From: Eubacterium sulci ATCC 35585
Lineage (GTDB): Bacteria > Bacillota > Clostridia > Peptostreptococcales > Anaerovoracaceae
Length of the DNA stretch: 64,000 nucleotides
Direction: 5' to 3'
Assembly (NCBI GenBank): GCA_001189495.1
Contig: CP012068.1
Location: forward strand, 744,001 to 808,000
Both the position numbers and the translations under genes were made by a program. Below, piece after piece: positions 34,007-43,149 of the stretch (position 1 is its first letter; each line of letters begins with the position of its first letter). Under the pieces are notes generated by a model that was not told where the DNA came from, searched no databases, and saw only the letters and a program-made list of their open reading frames with translations.

Positions 34007-35287
34007 ATGACTAAGAATGCTTTAGCATATATCAGCCGAAAGAGAAACAGAAGCTTGATTGCATTTATTCTCATAGCTTTGGTGCTGTCATCTCTTTATT
34101 CCTGTTTCTATGTCGCAAAATCAATTGGCGCCGTAGAAAAATCTATCTATAAATTATCGAATTCATCTATTTCCATAGCTAGTAAGAATGCTAAGGGAAC
34201 ATTTCATATAAAGGATCTAAGTTCTTTAGATTCTATCAGCAATATCGAAGAAATTACAGCAGAATATGCAGGCACTGCAAAGCTGACAAGTGGCAGCATT
34301 TTTGACGGTGCGCAAAAAATCCAGCGAGACGATTTGCCGCAGGAGCTAAATAATCTCGTGTCCATCCATGCCGTTACGGAAAGTAGAAGAAATCTACTAT
34401 TTCGTAGCGGTGCTTTTTTTGTTGAAGATGGACGCGCTCTAAAGGAAGGCGATAAGTATAAGATTCTCGTACACAAAGAGCTAGCAAAGAAGAATAGCTG
34501 GAAGCTACACGATAAGGTAAGCTTATCCATATTTAAGGACGAGGCGTATAGTGCTTCCTCTGAAGCTAAGACTTTTGAGATAGTTGGTATCTTCAGCGGT
34601 AAGACGACAGAGCAGTATACAGGACTTTCATCTGACCTGAGTGAAAACATGGTATTTACCGATTATTATGGAAGCCAGAGGGCTCTTGGCCTATCAAAGG
34701 ATGATGAAATTGCAACAAGCCTAAGGCTTTATGTAAAAGATGCACAGCAGCTAGACAAGGTCAAGGAAGATATCAAAGCTCTTGATATCGACTGGTCAAA
34801 ATATGAGATAATCAAGGATTCCAAGGCTTTTGAGCAGGCCTCGGCTGCAGTTGGAAGCATGAAGCACATCATAAGACTGATATCTACTTTGATAGTTGTT
34901 GGTGCCATAGTCGTTCTCACTTTGATACTGATTCTGTGGATAAGAGAGCGAACCTATGAGATAGGAATTCTGCTTTCGATTGGATATAGTAAGATTAGGA
35001 TAATGAGCCAGTTCATACTTGAGCTAGTGTTCATATCTATTCCTGCTTTGATAGTGGCCTTGCTTTCAGGAAGCATTTTGATATCACAGCTTCTAGGAGC
35101 TATTGTCACAGATGAGAGCGCCTTTGTTCAAGGAGGAATTTACCAGCAGGGATTTGGACTCGATAATATTACAAGTCTATTACAGTGCTATGCAGTACTA
35201 ATAGGAATAATCGTTATATCTGTTGTCGCAGCTTCGGCTACGATACTGGTTAAAAAACCGAAGGATATTCTATCAAAAGTTAGTTAG
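34007..35287 (+). CDS. FtsX-family ABC transporter permease
   Basis: A 426-residue permease: one N-terminal helix (about 15-35, LIAFILIALVLSSLYSCFYV), a predicted outer domain of about 230 residues, then three C-terminal helices with REERTYEIGILLSIGYSKI-like coupling helix text (IRERTYEIGILLSIGYSKIR). The start is the ATG at 34007 with GGAGG upstream. The stop lies 8 bp before the next gene's start codon, an ATPase that would energise it. It is a paralogue of the permease at 35943, and the two probably form a heterodimer. Confidence 0.88.
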   Translation: MTKNALAYISRKRNRSLIAFILIALVLSSLYSCFYVAKSIGAVEKSIYKLSNSSISIASKNAKGTFHIKDLSSLDSISNIEEITAEYAGTAKLTSGSIFDGAQKIQRDDLPQELNNLVSIHAVTESRRNLLFRSGAFFVEDGRALKEGDKYKILVHKELAKKNSWKLHDKVSLSIFKDEAYSASSEAKTFEIVGIFSGKTTEQYTGLSSDLSENMVFTDYYGSQRALGLSKDDEIATSLRLYVKDAQQLDKVKEDIKALDIDWSKYEIIKDSKAFEQASAAVGSMKHIIRLISTLIVVGAIVVLTLILILWIRERTYEIGILLSIGYSKIRIMSQFILELVFISIPALIVALLSGSILISQLLGAIVTDESAFVQGGIYQQGFGLDNITSLLQCYAVLIGIIVISVVAASATILVKKPKDILSKVS

Positions 35288-35295
35288 GAGCAATG

Positions 35296-35928
35296 ATGAA
35301 TATTTTAGAAGCAAAAAATTTAAGCTACAATTATGCAAACTCAAAGGAAAAGGTTTTATCATCAGTAAACCAGGGCTTTGAGGAGGGAGAGTTTTACGCG
35401 ATTATTGGAAAGTCAGGCGCAGGGAAATCGACATTTTTGTCACTACTTGCTGGGCTTGACTCGCCGCAGGGAGGAGAAATCCTATTCCGTGGTGAAAATA
35501 TTGAGAAAGAAGGATATAGCAAACATAGGAGAGATAACATCTCGCTAGTATTTCAGAACTACAATCTCATTGAGTATCTTACACCGCTTGAAAACATCAG
35601 GCTTGTAAATAAGCATGCAAGCGAAGATATACTGCTTGAGCTTGGTCTAGACAGAAACCAAATAAAGAGAAACGTTCTTAAGCTATCGGGCGGTCAGCAG
35701 CAGAGAGTTGCGATTGCAAGAGCTTTGGTATCTGAAGCACCAGTAATACTTGCAGATGAACCTACGGGAAATCTCGACCAGGCTAGCTCAAAGGAAATTA
35801 TTGATCTCTTCAAGAGACTTGCAAAAGAGAGAAACAAATGCGTTATTGTCGTTACTCATAGCAAGGATATTGCAGATGCAGCAGATGTCGTGCTAGAAAT
35901 CAGCAATAAGAAGCTTAAGAGAAAGTAG
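35296..35928 (+). CDS. ABC transporter ATP-binding protein (LolD/MacB type)
   Basis: A 210-residue ATPase. GKSGAGKST (Walker A), LSGGQQQRVAIARAL (signature), VILADEPTGNLD (Walker B) and VTHSKDIADAADVV are present. Of two adjacent ATGs, the second (35296) has the better spacing from AGGAG. It lies between two FtsX-type permeases and presumably serves both, giving the classic ATPase plus two-permease exporter set. Confidence 0.92.
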   Translation: MNILEAKNLSYNYANSKEKVLSSVNQGFEEGEFYAIIGKSGAGKSTFLSLLAGLDSPQGGEILFRGENIEKEGYSKHRRDNISLVFQNYNLIEYLTPLENIRLVNKHASEDILLELGLDRNQIKRNVLKLSGGQQQRVAIARALVSEAPVILADEPTGNLDQASSKEIIDLFKRLAKERNKCVIVVTHSKDIADAADVVLEISNKKLKRK

Positions 35929-35942
35929 TTTGGAGGTTAGCT

Positions 35943-37319
35943 GTGATTAAGAATGCTTTTACATATGTATGGAGAAAGCCGCTTAGAACCATTGTCATCT
36001 TCCTTGTAATTCTATCGATGTCGACACTATCGATGATTGGACTATCTATCAAAGATGCAACGGATAAGGCTTCAAACGAAACCTTTAAGAACATAACAAA
36101 TAGCTTTAGTATGGAAATCAATAGATCCACAAATCCTGGAACCCCGCGAGGTGGCGGAAATGTTAGGGGACAGGATATCAAAAAAATCTCTGAAATGGAT
36201 GAAATAGATGGCTATGTCAAAAGAATTGGAAGCGTAGCAGACCTAGTAGACTACGACATAATCGAAACAGATGAAACCAAGGCAAATTCTTCTCCTGAAA
36301 GAGCAAAGAACTTTGGACGCGCGGTGATGATAACTGGCGTAAATGATTCAACACGCGAAACGAAGTTCGTATCAGGGGCGTTTACACTTGTAGAGGGTAA
36401 GCCTTTAGTTCAGGATGACAAGTATAAGATTTTGATGCACAAGGACCTTGCCGCTAAGAACAATCTCAAGGTGGGAGATAAGATAAAACTTAAATCAAAT
36501 CTCTTTGATGCAGATAATGAAAAAAAAGCTAATGAGACTGTAGAGGTTGAAATCAAGGGACTCTTTGATGGACACAACAATGGAGGCGTAAGCGCAGCGC
36601 AGGAGCTTTATGAGAACAATATAGTATCAGATCTTCACACAGCAGCTAAGGTCTATGGAAACACTGAGGATACAGCAGTTTACATGGATGCAACATTCTT
36701 TGTAAAGGGAGATAAGGACTTAGATAAGGTCATGGAAAAGGTTCAGGAGCTAGATATTGACTGGAGCTATTTCACTCTAGTCAAGAATTCATCTAACTAT
36801 CCAGCGCTTCAGGAGTCGATTTCAGGTGTATATGGACTTGCCAATAAGCTGTTTGCCGGCGCTTTGATATTTGCAGGACTTGTAGTTTCGCTTCTTCTAT
36901 TCCTATGGATAAATGCGAGAAAAAAAGAGATTGCAGTATTGCTTTCAATAGGTATATCAAAGGGCAAAATTTTCCTTCAGTTTGCTTCTGAGCTAGTATT
37001 TATCTCGATTCCGGCATTTGCCTGCTCATATTTTGAAGCATCATACCTAGGCAAGGAGATGGGAAACAGAATTCTCAAGAAGGTTACCGGGGATGTATCA
37101 AAGAGACTTGCAGGAGAATCATCTGGAACCCAGCTTGGTGGCGGTGCCGAAGTAGATGGATTCAATAAGACGCTCACTAGCCTAGACATAGAGGTAGGCA
37201 TGAAAATCTTCATCCATGTTGTTATATTCATGGTGGTGATTCTAGCAATTTCACTTTTGATATCTTCATTTAACGTCCTAAGGAAAAAGCCAAAGGATTT
37301 GCTAACAGACATTAAGTAA
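35943..37319 (+). CDS. FtsX-family ABC transporter permease
   Basis: A 458-residue permease starting at a GTG with GGAGG upstream (MIKNAFTYVWRKPLRTIVIF). The layout is one N-terminal helix, an outer domain rich in charged residues, then three C-terminal helices with INARKKEIAVLLSIGISKGK. The sequence TKNALAYISRK at the start of the 34007 permease and IKNAFTYVWRK here, plus shared blocks such as VEGKPLVQDDKYKILMHKDL, show the two are paralogues. It is followed by a strong terminator that ends the transporter operon. Confidence 0.88.
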   Translation: MIKNAFTYVWRKPLRTIVIFLVILSMSTLSMIGLSIKDATDKASNETFKNITNSFSMEINRSTNPGTPRGGGNVRGQDIKKISEMDEIDGYVKRIGSVADLVDYDIIETDETKANSSPERAKNFGRAVMITGVNDSTRETKFVSGAFTLVEGKPLVQDDKYKILMHKDLAAKNNLKVGDKIKLKSNLFDADNEKKANETVEVEIKGLFDGHNNGGVSAAQELYENNIVSDLHTAAKVYGNTEDTAVYMDATFFVKGDKDLDKVMEKVQELDIDWSYFTLVKNSSNYPALQESISGVYGLANKLFAGALIFAGLVVSLLLFLWINARKKEIAVLLSIGISKGKIFLQFASELVFISIPAFACSYFEASYLGKEMGNRILKKVTGDVSKRLAGESSGTQLGGGAEVDGFNKTLTSLDIEVGMKIFIHVVIFMVVILAISLLISSFNVLRKKPKDLLTDIK

Positions 37320-37325
37320 GGAACA

Positions 37326-37370
37326 AAAATGACGAATGCCGATGTTTATTCTATCGATGTTCGTCATTTT
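37326..37370 (+). terminator. Terminator after the FtsX operon
   Basis: A perfect 11-bp stem AAAATGACGAA/TTCGTCATTTT (37326-37336 with 37360-37370) encloses a second small CGAT/ATCG hairpin. A TATAAT at 37375-37380 immediately after it probably begins the two-component unit. Confidence 0.7.
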
Positions 37371-37415
37371 GTATTATAATCTAAATATATGAATTTGTGA
37401 CAATGAGGTAATAGT

Positions 37416-38072
37416 ATGAAAATACTGGTTGTTGAAGATGACAAGATGATAAGGGAAGGTATCTGCGAATACATGTCTGAGTTTGGCTATGAGATGGTTC
37501 AGGCAGAGGACGGAAAAATGGCACTAGAGCGTTTTGATACTAATGATATAGGACTTGTGGTGCTAGATATACAGATTCCTTTTATGAGCGGACTTGAGGT
37601 TCTCAGAGAGATAAGAACTAGGAGCATGGTTCCTGTTTTGATGCTAACTGCCTTCGGCGATGAGGAGTACGTGATAGATGCTTTTTCAAACCTAGCTGAT
37701 GGATACATGGAAAAGCCTTGTTCTCTTCCTGTGCTAAAGGCAAGGCTAGAGTCTATGATCAAAAGGTACTCGTCTCAGTCAGAAAGCTTCAAATACGGAA
37801 ATGCTGAGGTTGACTTCATAGGCTATACGGCCAAACTAAACGGTGAGCCAGTCGATATCAAGGCTAAGGAACTCGAAATCCTTAAGTTTCTTCTCAATAA
37901 CGAGGGTCAGGCTCTGACGAGAATGCAGATTATCGATAATGTTTGGAAGGAGTCAGAGGAAATTCCTTTTGATAGAGTCATCGATGTATATGTCAAGGAA
38001 CTCAGAAAGAAGCTCGAGTTAGACTGCATAGTTACAATTAGAAATGTAGGATATAAATTAGAGAGAAAATGA
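37416..38072 (+). CDS. OmpR-family response regulator
   Basis: A 218-residue two-domain regulator: receiver domain 1-115 with the acidic pair ED (7-9), phospho-acceptor Asp51 (VVLDIQIP), Thr in MLTAFG and Lys in MEKPC. A winged-helix DNA-binding domain at about 130-218 (LEILKFLLNNEGQALTRMQI, then IDVYVKELRKKL and IRNVGYKLE). Its ATGA overlap with the kinase gene shows they are coupled. Likely targets are the adjacent exporter promoters. Confidence 0.94.
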   Translation: MKILVVEDDKMIREGICEYMSEFGYEMVQAEDGKMALERFDTNDIGLVVLDIQIPFMSGLEVLREIRTRSMVPVLMLTAFGDEEYVIDAFSNLADGYMEKPCSLPVLKARLESMIKRYSSQSESFKYGNAEVDFIGYTAKLNGEPVDIKAKELEILKFLLNNEGQALTRMQIIDNVWKESEEIPFDRVIDVYVKELRKKLELDCIVTIRNVGYKLERK

Positions 38073-39388
38073 GAAATTTAAAGATACTCCCAAAAATATT
38101 TTTGCAGATATTTATCATCATTAATATACTGATAATCGTGATTCATCTGTCGGTGTATTTGATTTTTCCAAAGTCGTATCTAGAAACCCGTAAGCACGAG
38201 GTCGATATTAAGGCAGACGAAATTGCTCTTAGTATGAACGGAAAAGACCTTAAATTTGTCATGCAGGCACTTGAATTTTACTCAAATAACAGTGAGATTA
38301 AGGCTTATATCAAAGGCATAAAAAGCGATAACAGTATCAAGGTAGAGGAAGATATAGACGTAGATTATTATAGCGATGAGAACTCTGTTATATTAGAGGA
38401 ACGAGATATTAAGCTTAAGGATGGCAAAAAAATAACCCTACAGTTTGTTTCCTCTGAGAACATGCAGGAAGATGCAAAACACCTCACATTAAGCTTTCTT
38501 CCTTATTCAATTTTAGTATCGGTGCTTTTCTCAATGATAGTTTCATATATTTTTGCCAAATCCATAAGTAAGAATGTAAACGAAATTGTAGCCGTCTCAG
38601 AAAGGATGGCAAATCTAGATAGAGATGCACGCCTAGAAATAAAAAGCGAGGATGAAATTGGACACCTCAAAAGACAGCTAAACATGCTCTACGAAACCTT
38701 GCTAGGACTCATAGATGACCTAGAAGAGAAGAATGAAGAGATAACTAGACTGAGCAAATTGAGGTATGACTTCTTTAGGGGACGTTCTCACGAGCTAAAG
38801 ACACCGCTAGCTTCACTTAAGATAGTTCTCGAAAACATGAAGTACAACATCGGCAAGTACAAGGACAAGGATTTCTACATAGGCGAGTGCATAAACATGG
38901 TAGATGAGTTAAATCACAGCATATCTCAGACCCTCTCTATTTCTAGCTACGACCAGTTAAGAAATGATGAAGAAATCTTAGTCCTAAAGGATATGATTTC
39001 TGATGTAGAGAAGAAGTATTTGGCGCAAATAGAAAAGAAAAACTTACATCTTGATATCAAACTTGGCGATGAAAAGCTGTACATAGGCAGAACGGCGCTA
39101 AAGATAGTTTTATCAAACCTTATGAGCAATGCAACAAAGTACAATGTAAATGATGGTAAGATAAATATTGGTGTTAAAGATGGCTGGCTCTATGTAGAAA
39201 ACACTGGAGAAAATCTAGGTGAACTTAATCTAGATAGAATCTTTGAAATCGGTTTTAGCCTGGACAAGGAGAATGGAAACGGCATAGGACTTTATGTTGT
39301 TTCAAACATCCTCATAAACTACGGAATCGAACATAAGATTGAAATGAATGGAGATAGATTCATTTTCTTAATCAAGCTAAATGCGTAG
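38069..39388 (+). CDS. Sensor histidine kinase with acidic extracellular loop
   Basis: A 439-residue membrane kinase. The two helices (about 14-35 and 145-168) flank an extracytoplasmic region of about 110 residues. A HAMP-like segment follows, then the HisKA box GRSHELKTPLASLK with phospho-His near 243, and a HATPase_c domain (LMSNATKYNVNDG, ENGNGIGLYVV). The outer loop includes an unusually acidic run, VEEDIDVDYYSDENS then EERD. An acidic sensor patch is how PhoQ-like kinases perceive cationic peptides and divalent metals, so that is a reasonable inference given the mprF/exporter context. Confidence 0.92.
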   Translation: MRNLKILPKIFLQIFIIINILIIVIHLSVYLIFPKSYLETRKHEVDIKADEIALSMNGKDLKFVMQALEFYSNNSEIKAYIKGIKSDNSIKVEEDIDVDYYSDENSVILEERDIKLKDGKKITLQFVSSENMQEDAKHLTLSFLPYSILVSVLFSMIVSYIFAKSISKNVNEIVAVSERMANLDRDARLEIKSEDEIGHLKRQLNMLYETLLGLIDDLEEKNEEITRLSKLRYDFFRGRSHELKTPLASLKIVLENMKYNIGKYKDKDFYIGECINMVDELNHSISQTLSISSYDQLRNDEEILVLKDMISDVEKKYLAQIEKKNLHLDIKLGDEKLYIGRTALKIVLSNLMSNATKYNVNDGKINIGVKDGWLYVENTGENLGELNLDRIFEIGFSLDKENGNGIGLYVVSNILINYGIEHKIEMNGDRFIFLIKLNA

Positions 39389-39425
39389 AAAATAAGAAAT
39401 ATTTATAAAGCATATTAAAATTGTT

Positions 39426-39460
39426 AAGGCGGGCTCGCAAAGAAAAGTCTGCCTTTTTTT
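39426..39460 (+). terminator. Terminator after the two-component system
   Basis: AAGGCGGGCT/AGTCTGCCTT stem (39426-39435 with 39446-39455, two G-T pairs), 10-nt loop, seven T residues. The next promoter begins two bases later. Confidence 0.8.
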
Positions 39461-39461
39461 G

Positions 39462-39489
39462 TTGACAATCATAAACCTGTGTATATAAT
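39462..39489 (+). promoter_or_regulatory. Consensus promoter of the second ABC pair
   Basis: TTGACA (39462-39467), 16-bp spacer, TATAAT (39484-39489): exact sigma-A hexamers, the strongest-looking promoter in the window, placed directly after a terminator. Confidence 0.85.
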
Positions 39490-39522
39490 AAAATAGTTAA
39501 AAATTTTGAAGTGGAGGGATAT

Positions 39523-40194
39523 ATGTTTAAGATTGAAGAAATAAAGAAATCCTTTAAAGATAAAGAAGTTCTGAAGGGGGTAAGCTTTTCTGTAGAAGAA
39601 GGTGATAGAATTGCTTTGCTCGGTAACAATGGTGCTGGAAAAAGTACTTTATTTAAGATAATATCCGGACAACTCATAGCAAATTCTGGAAGTGTAAGCA
39701 CAAAGCTAGATTTCCAGACCGAGATTGGCATGATGCCACAAGGTGATATTTTGATTGATGATCTTACGGTTTTAGATTTAGTTATCTTAAAAACACAGAT
39801 GAATAAGCTCAATAATGTAGACTATGACGCCTTACTTGCTATGGTGGACCTGGGGGAGCATAGAAATCAGAATGTAGGTGGCTTATCAGGTGGTCAGAAA
39901 AGAAGGCTTTCTCTTTTACTAACAATCTTAAATTCACCTAAACTTATATTCCTAGATGAACCTACAACAGGAATGGATTTAGAGTCAGTCGATAATTTTT
40001 GGAAACTGCTTGATGAGCAGAAGTTTACATCGGTAATTGTAACACATGACTTCAATCAAATTGACCATTTCTTTACAAAGGTTTTGATTTTGAAAGATGG
40101 CAGAATTGCAGCAAGTGATGCAGTCGATAAGATTCATGCAGATGGTAAGACCATAGAGCAGTATTATAGAGAAAATGTAGAAAAGGAGGCATAA
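39523..40194 (+). CDS. ABC transporter ATP-binding protein
   Basis: A 223-residue ATPase of the multidrug/antibiotic export (CcmA/ABC-2) type: GNNGAGKST (Walker A), LSGGQKRRLSLLL (signature), IFLDEPTTGMD (Walker B), VTHDFNQID. The ATG at 39523 has GGAGG upstream; the in-frame GTG 12 nt earlier is part of that ribosome site. Two bases separate it from its permease gene. It has its own consensus promoter, so it is independent of the FtsX operon. Confidence 0.92.
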   Translation: MFKIEEIKKSFKDKEVLKGVSFSVEEGDRIALLGNNGAGKSTLFKIISGQLIANSGSVSTKLDFQTEIGMMPQGDILIDDLTVLDLVILKTQMNKLNNVDYDALLAMVDLGEHRNQNVGGLSGGQKRRLSLLLTILNSPKLIFLDEPTTGMDLESVDNFWKLLDEQKFTSVIVTHDFNQIDHFFTKVLILKDGRIAASDAVDKIHADGKTIEQYYRENVEKEA

Positions 40195-40196
40195 TC

Positions 40197-40913
40197 ATGA
40201 TTATGAAAATACAGCTAAGGCAAGTCCTTAGAAATAAGAGATTTCTAATATTTACAATCTTTGTTCCTGTTATATGGTATATTTTTATCTACAATGTGCA
40301 GAAGGGAATAGTTCCAAACATCATGTTTGGTATTGCAGTTTTCATCGGTATTATCGGAAACAGCATGGCTACATTCAGTAAAAGAATTTCATCTAACATA
40401 GATTTTTTCTCATTTGAATCAAAGTTCACAAAGTACAGTGTTAAGAGATATCTATTAGACCAGACCATAGTGCAGGTAGTTCTGAACACATTGATTTTTC
40501 TAGTAGTGCTTGCAGTAGCAGTTGCCTTGTTTAAATTTCAAATAACTGGAGAACTTGCAATTCAGTTCTTCTTGTTAACAATTATGGGGATTTATTTCAG
40601 CATGATTGGATTCGTAGTTGGTGTTAGACTCGAGCCTAAGATTATAGATACAGTTAGTTTTCCACTTATAATATTAGCTGCAATGACTGTTATACCGTTT
40701 GCAAGCTTTGGAGCTGAAGGAAGCTTCATGACAATTATAAGTAAGATACAGATGATATTTCCAGGCTATTACTATAGCGAGATAATAAATGCAATTTCAG
40801 CTTCAAAGGCTGTAGAGCTTAAAGACCTAGCTCTGTTTGTTGGAACGTTCATATTAAATTTAATTCCACTTTACTTCCTAGTACCTAAGACAAAAATCAT
40901 AAAATCAAACTAG
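40197..40913 (+). CDS. ABC-2-type transporter permease
   Basis: A 238-residue membrane protein with six predicted helices, beginning MIMKIQLRQVLRNKRFLIFT. It has the ABC-2 style central helices (FFLLTIMGIYFSMIGFVVGV) and a FPLIILAAMTVIPFASFG segment. It partners with the ATPase immediately upstream; GGAGG with a 7-nt gap precedes the start. Substrate is unknown; drug, peptide or lipid export is typical of this class. Confidence 0.85.
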   Translation: MIMKIQLRQVLRNKRFLIFTIFVPVIWYIFIYNVQKGIVPNIMFGIAVFIGIIGNSMATFSKRISSNIDFFSFESKFTKYSVKRYLLDQTIVQVVLNTLIFLVVLAVAVALFKFQITGELAIQFFLLTIMGIYFSMIGFVVGVRLEPKIIDTVSFPLIILAAMTVIPFASFGAEGSFMTIISKIQMIFPGYYYSEIINAISASKAVELKDLALFVGTFILNLIPLYFLVPKTKIIKSN

Positions 40914-40927
40914 TATATAAGATAATC

Positions 40928-40957
40928 AAACCCTGTTAAGTCAATTAACAGGGTTTT
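40928..40957. terminator. Bidirectional terminator
   Basis: A perfect 12-bp stem AAACCCTGTTAA/TTAACAGGGTTT (40928-40939 with 40945-40956), loop GTCAA. Located between converging genes, with T-runs on both strands. Confidence 0.85.
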
Positions 40958-40965
40958 GTGATTCC

Positions 40966-42354
40966 TTATTTAAATGTCTTTGAGTGAATTACTCTATAAA
41001 GCTTAACATCGCTTCTCTTTACCATTGCATCTTCAGTTTCTGCTTCTCCATACTGGTTGTCGTATGGGTCATAGCGATAAAACTTCTTAGGAACAGTGAA
41101 TTCTTCCTGAATGTCAGTGTTGAAAATAAGTCTATAAGGATCGATATTTCCAAAGTAGAACTGACAATCTTCTTCTGAACCTCTGCGAACAGCACCGCCA
41201 CCAAATGATGGATCAACAGGTCTAAAACCTACGCCTCTAAAGTAAACAGCAGCCCAGTCGTGAGCACCACCGCATTCTCCATCAGTTACAACACCAGACT
41301 GCCATCTAGCAGGGATGCCATTATATCTGCAAAGTGTAATCAAAAGAGATGCCTGAAGTCCGCAGTCGCCTCTGCCTCTCAGTGCAAAGTAGCCTGGAAG
41401 CCAGTCAATAGCAGCATAATCGCGAACATAAGCATATCTATATTTGTGAGTGATAAAGTCGAAAATCTTCTTTGCAATTACAGTCTTATCAGTCTCATCA
41501 CCAACTATCAAAGCAGAAAGTTCTTTTATGAAAGGTGTGAATACATAGTGAGGTGCTTTCTCGGAAAGGTCGCTCTCTAGAATCTGCTTCTTGAGCTCAG
41601 CTTCCTCAGCTTCGCTTACCTTTGCTCCAGCAGAAACAATATCATCAAAGCTCATATATGTCTGAGTCATCTTTGCCTTGCATCTTACCTTAAAGCTTTG
41701 CTCTTCATTTCCGTCTGCGCTGAAGTGAACTGTTCTTTGAAGTGCGCTCTCAGGTGCGATTTCGCATTCCTTTGATGTACTTACAAGCTCTATATCGCTC
41801 ATACCTATCCCATTAGGTGAAGGATAAGGTAGGTGAACAGAAAGTTTCTTGTTCTTTGCTGCCTCAGGATCCACATCTGCGATAAATTCTAGGTCGATAG
41901 CTACCTCTGCTGAGCCTGTACTTCTCATGTGGTCTCTTGATTCAGATACTTCTGGGCTCTTATCGTCAGGATATGTGCTTCCTGGCCAGTTTGTCAAAAG
42001 CATGCTTGTGATGAAGAGTGAAGCAACGCTAAAGTCAACATATCGCTTCTCACCATTAACGAAGATATAGTCTGTATCTCCGGCAAGCTTCTTGAAATCT
42101 TCGCTAGAAAATCCCGGCGCATACTCAGCAATCTGCTCGATAAGCTCGCTCTCTGTTAGGGTGTACTCCCTGAGCTTGACATCGGCATTGTGCATCTCTA
42201 AAATGATTCTCTTCTTGACTTCCTCTGGAAGGTTTTCTCTATCAAGGTGATACTTTGCTCTCTCTTTAAACTCGTCAAAATATCCTGCGCCCTTTAGTTT
42301 CTCAAGCTCCTCTGGGAGTGGAAAAGAAAGGGATTTTACATAGCTCAAATCCAT
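40966..42354 (-). CDS. Transglutaminase-like (papain-fold) protein
   Basis: A 462-residue protein with a transglutaminase-core domain in its C-terminal half. The catalytic triad is visible: Cys in ALRGRGDCGLQASLL, His in GGAHDWAAVYF and Asp in FRPVDPSFGGG. The preceding WLPGYFALRGRG and the following IPARWQSGVV are typical of this superfamily, in which bacterial members are mostly proteases or amidases. The N-terminal half is unassigned. No signal peptide or membrane helix is evident, so a cytoplasmic site is likely. AAGGAG precedes the ATG. It stands alone, transcribed toward the terminator. Confidence 0.85.
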   Translation of the reverse strand: MDLSYVKSLSFPLPEELEKLKGAGYFDEFKERAKYHLDRENLPEEVKKRIILEMHNADVKLREYTLTESELIEQIAEYAPGFSSEDFKKLAGDTDYIFVNGEKRYVDFSVASLFITSMLLTNWPGSTYPDDKSPEVSESRDHMRSTGSAEVAIDLEFIADVDPEAAKNKKLSVHLPYPSPNGIGMSDIELVSTSKECEIAPESALQRTVHFSADGNEEQSFKVRCKAKMTQTYMSFDDIVSAGAKVSEAEEAELKKQILESDLSEKAPHYVFTPFIKELSALIVGDETDKTVIAKKIFDFITHKYRYAYVRDYAAIDWLPGYFALRGRGDCGLQASLLITLCRYNGIPARWQSGVVTDGECGGAHDWAAVYFRGVGFRPVDPSFGGGAVRRGSEEDCQFYFGNIDPYRLIFNTDIQEEFTVPKKFYRYDPYDNQYGEAETEDAMVKRSDVKLYRVIHSKTFK

Positions 42355-42407
42355 GGTAATTCTCCTTTTTCTAGCTTATTTAGATACGAATTATTATATA
42401 CACCTGC

Positions 42408-42436
42408 TTGACATAAGTCTATAGATATTATATTAT
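42408..42436 (+). promoter_or_regulatory. Promoter of pyrR-uraA
   Basis: TTGACA (42408-42413), 17-bp spacer, TATTAT (42431-42436). Transcription would start near 42443, giving a leader of about 125 nt. Confidence 0.75.
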
Positions 42437-42457
42437 TCTATGTGAAAAGAACATCTT

Positions 42458-42546
42458 TAAGTCGGTACAGAGATGCCGATAAGGTAGTGATAGATCATAC
42501 GATTTTTGCGCATCTTGTCAGCATGTCTTGACAGGATTTTTTTGTG
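42458..42546 (+). promoter_or_regulatory. PyrR-type attenuation leader
   Basis: TCGGT-ACAGAGAT-GCCGA (42462-42479) fits a PyrR-binding loop: a short stem displaying CAGAGA. Downstream, CTTGTCA/TGACAGG (42514-42520 with 42529-42535) followed by seven T residues is an intrinsic terminator just before the pyrR ribosome site. PyrR binding with UMP would favour termination. The alternative antiterminator pairing was not resolved by eye. Confidence 0.7.
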
Positions 42547-42566
42547 TCCAAAGTAAGGGTGAGAGC

Positions 42567-43106
42567 ATGGAATTCAAATCACAGCTAATGACAACAGATG
42601 AAATTATGAGAGCGCTTCGCAGAATCGCACATCAGATTACCGAGAGAAATAACGGTACTGAAGATGTTGTAATTGTTGGAATTGCCAAAGGTGGTGTTCC
42701 CATTGCAAATCAGCTCAGCGAGTTTCTGAAAACAATAGAGCAGCGCAATATTCCAACTGGCGTACTAGATATAAGTGGTCATAGGGATGATATTGAGCCA
42801 AATCAGGTTGATGATGCCAAGATTAGTGAATCTGTGATTCCTTGCGATATCAACGGAAAGCAAGTTGTCTTAGTTGATGATGTGCTATATACAGGCAGAA
42901 CCGCAAGAGCGGCCTTTGATGCACTTTCAGATTTTGGAAGGGCTGGCACCATACAGCTTGCAGTTTTGATAGATAGGGGACACAGGGAGCTACCGATAAG
43001 AGCTGACTATGTAGGAAAGAACATTCCTACATCACATGTTGAGACAATAAGGATTGACTTTGATGAGACGGGAACACAGCCCGTAGTAAACATCTATAAT
43101 CGTTAA
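42567..43106 (+). CDS. pyrR: Pyrimidine operon attenuation regulator / uracil phosphoribosyltransferase
   Basis: A 179-residue PyrR that binds leader RNA when UMP is high and has weak uracil phosphoribosyltransferase activity. The PRPP-binding motif VVLVDDVLYTGRTAR is exact for the family, with VIVGIAKGGVPIA and AVLIDRGHRELPIRADYVGKNIP. The latter block should be read as two adjoining segments. I start at the ATG at 42567 after GTGAGAGC, not the upstream in-frame ATG inside the terminator. It controls itself and the uracil permease gene that follows. Confidence 0.95.
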   Translation: MEFKSQLMTTDEIMRALRRIAHQITERNNGTEDVVIVGIAKGGVPIANQLSEFLKTIEQRNIPTGVLDISGHRDDIEPNQVDDAKISESVIPCDINGKQVVLVDDVLYTGRTARAAFDALSDFGRAGTIQLAVLIDRGHRELPIRADYVGKNIPTSHVETIRIDFDETGTQPVVNIYNR

Positions 43107-43149
43107 TAAGTGTTCTATAAGTTATTTTATTATTAAGAAGGAGAAATAT

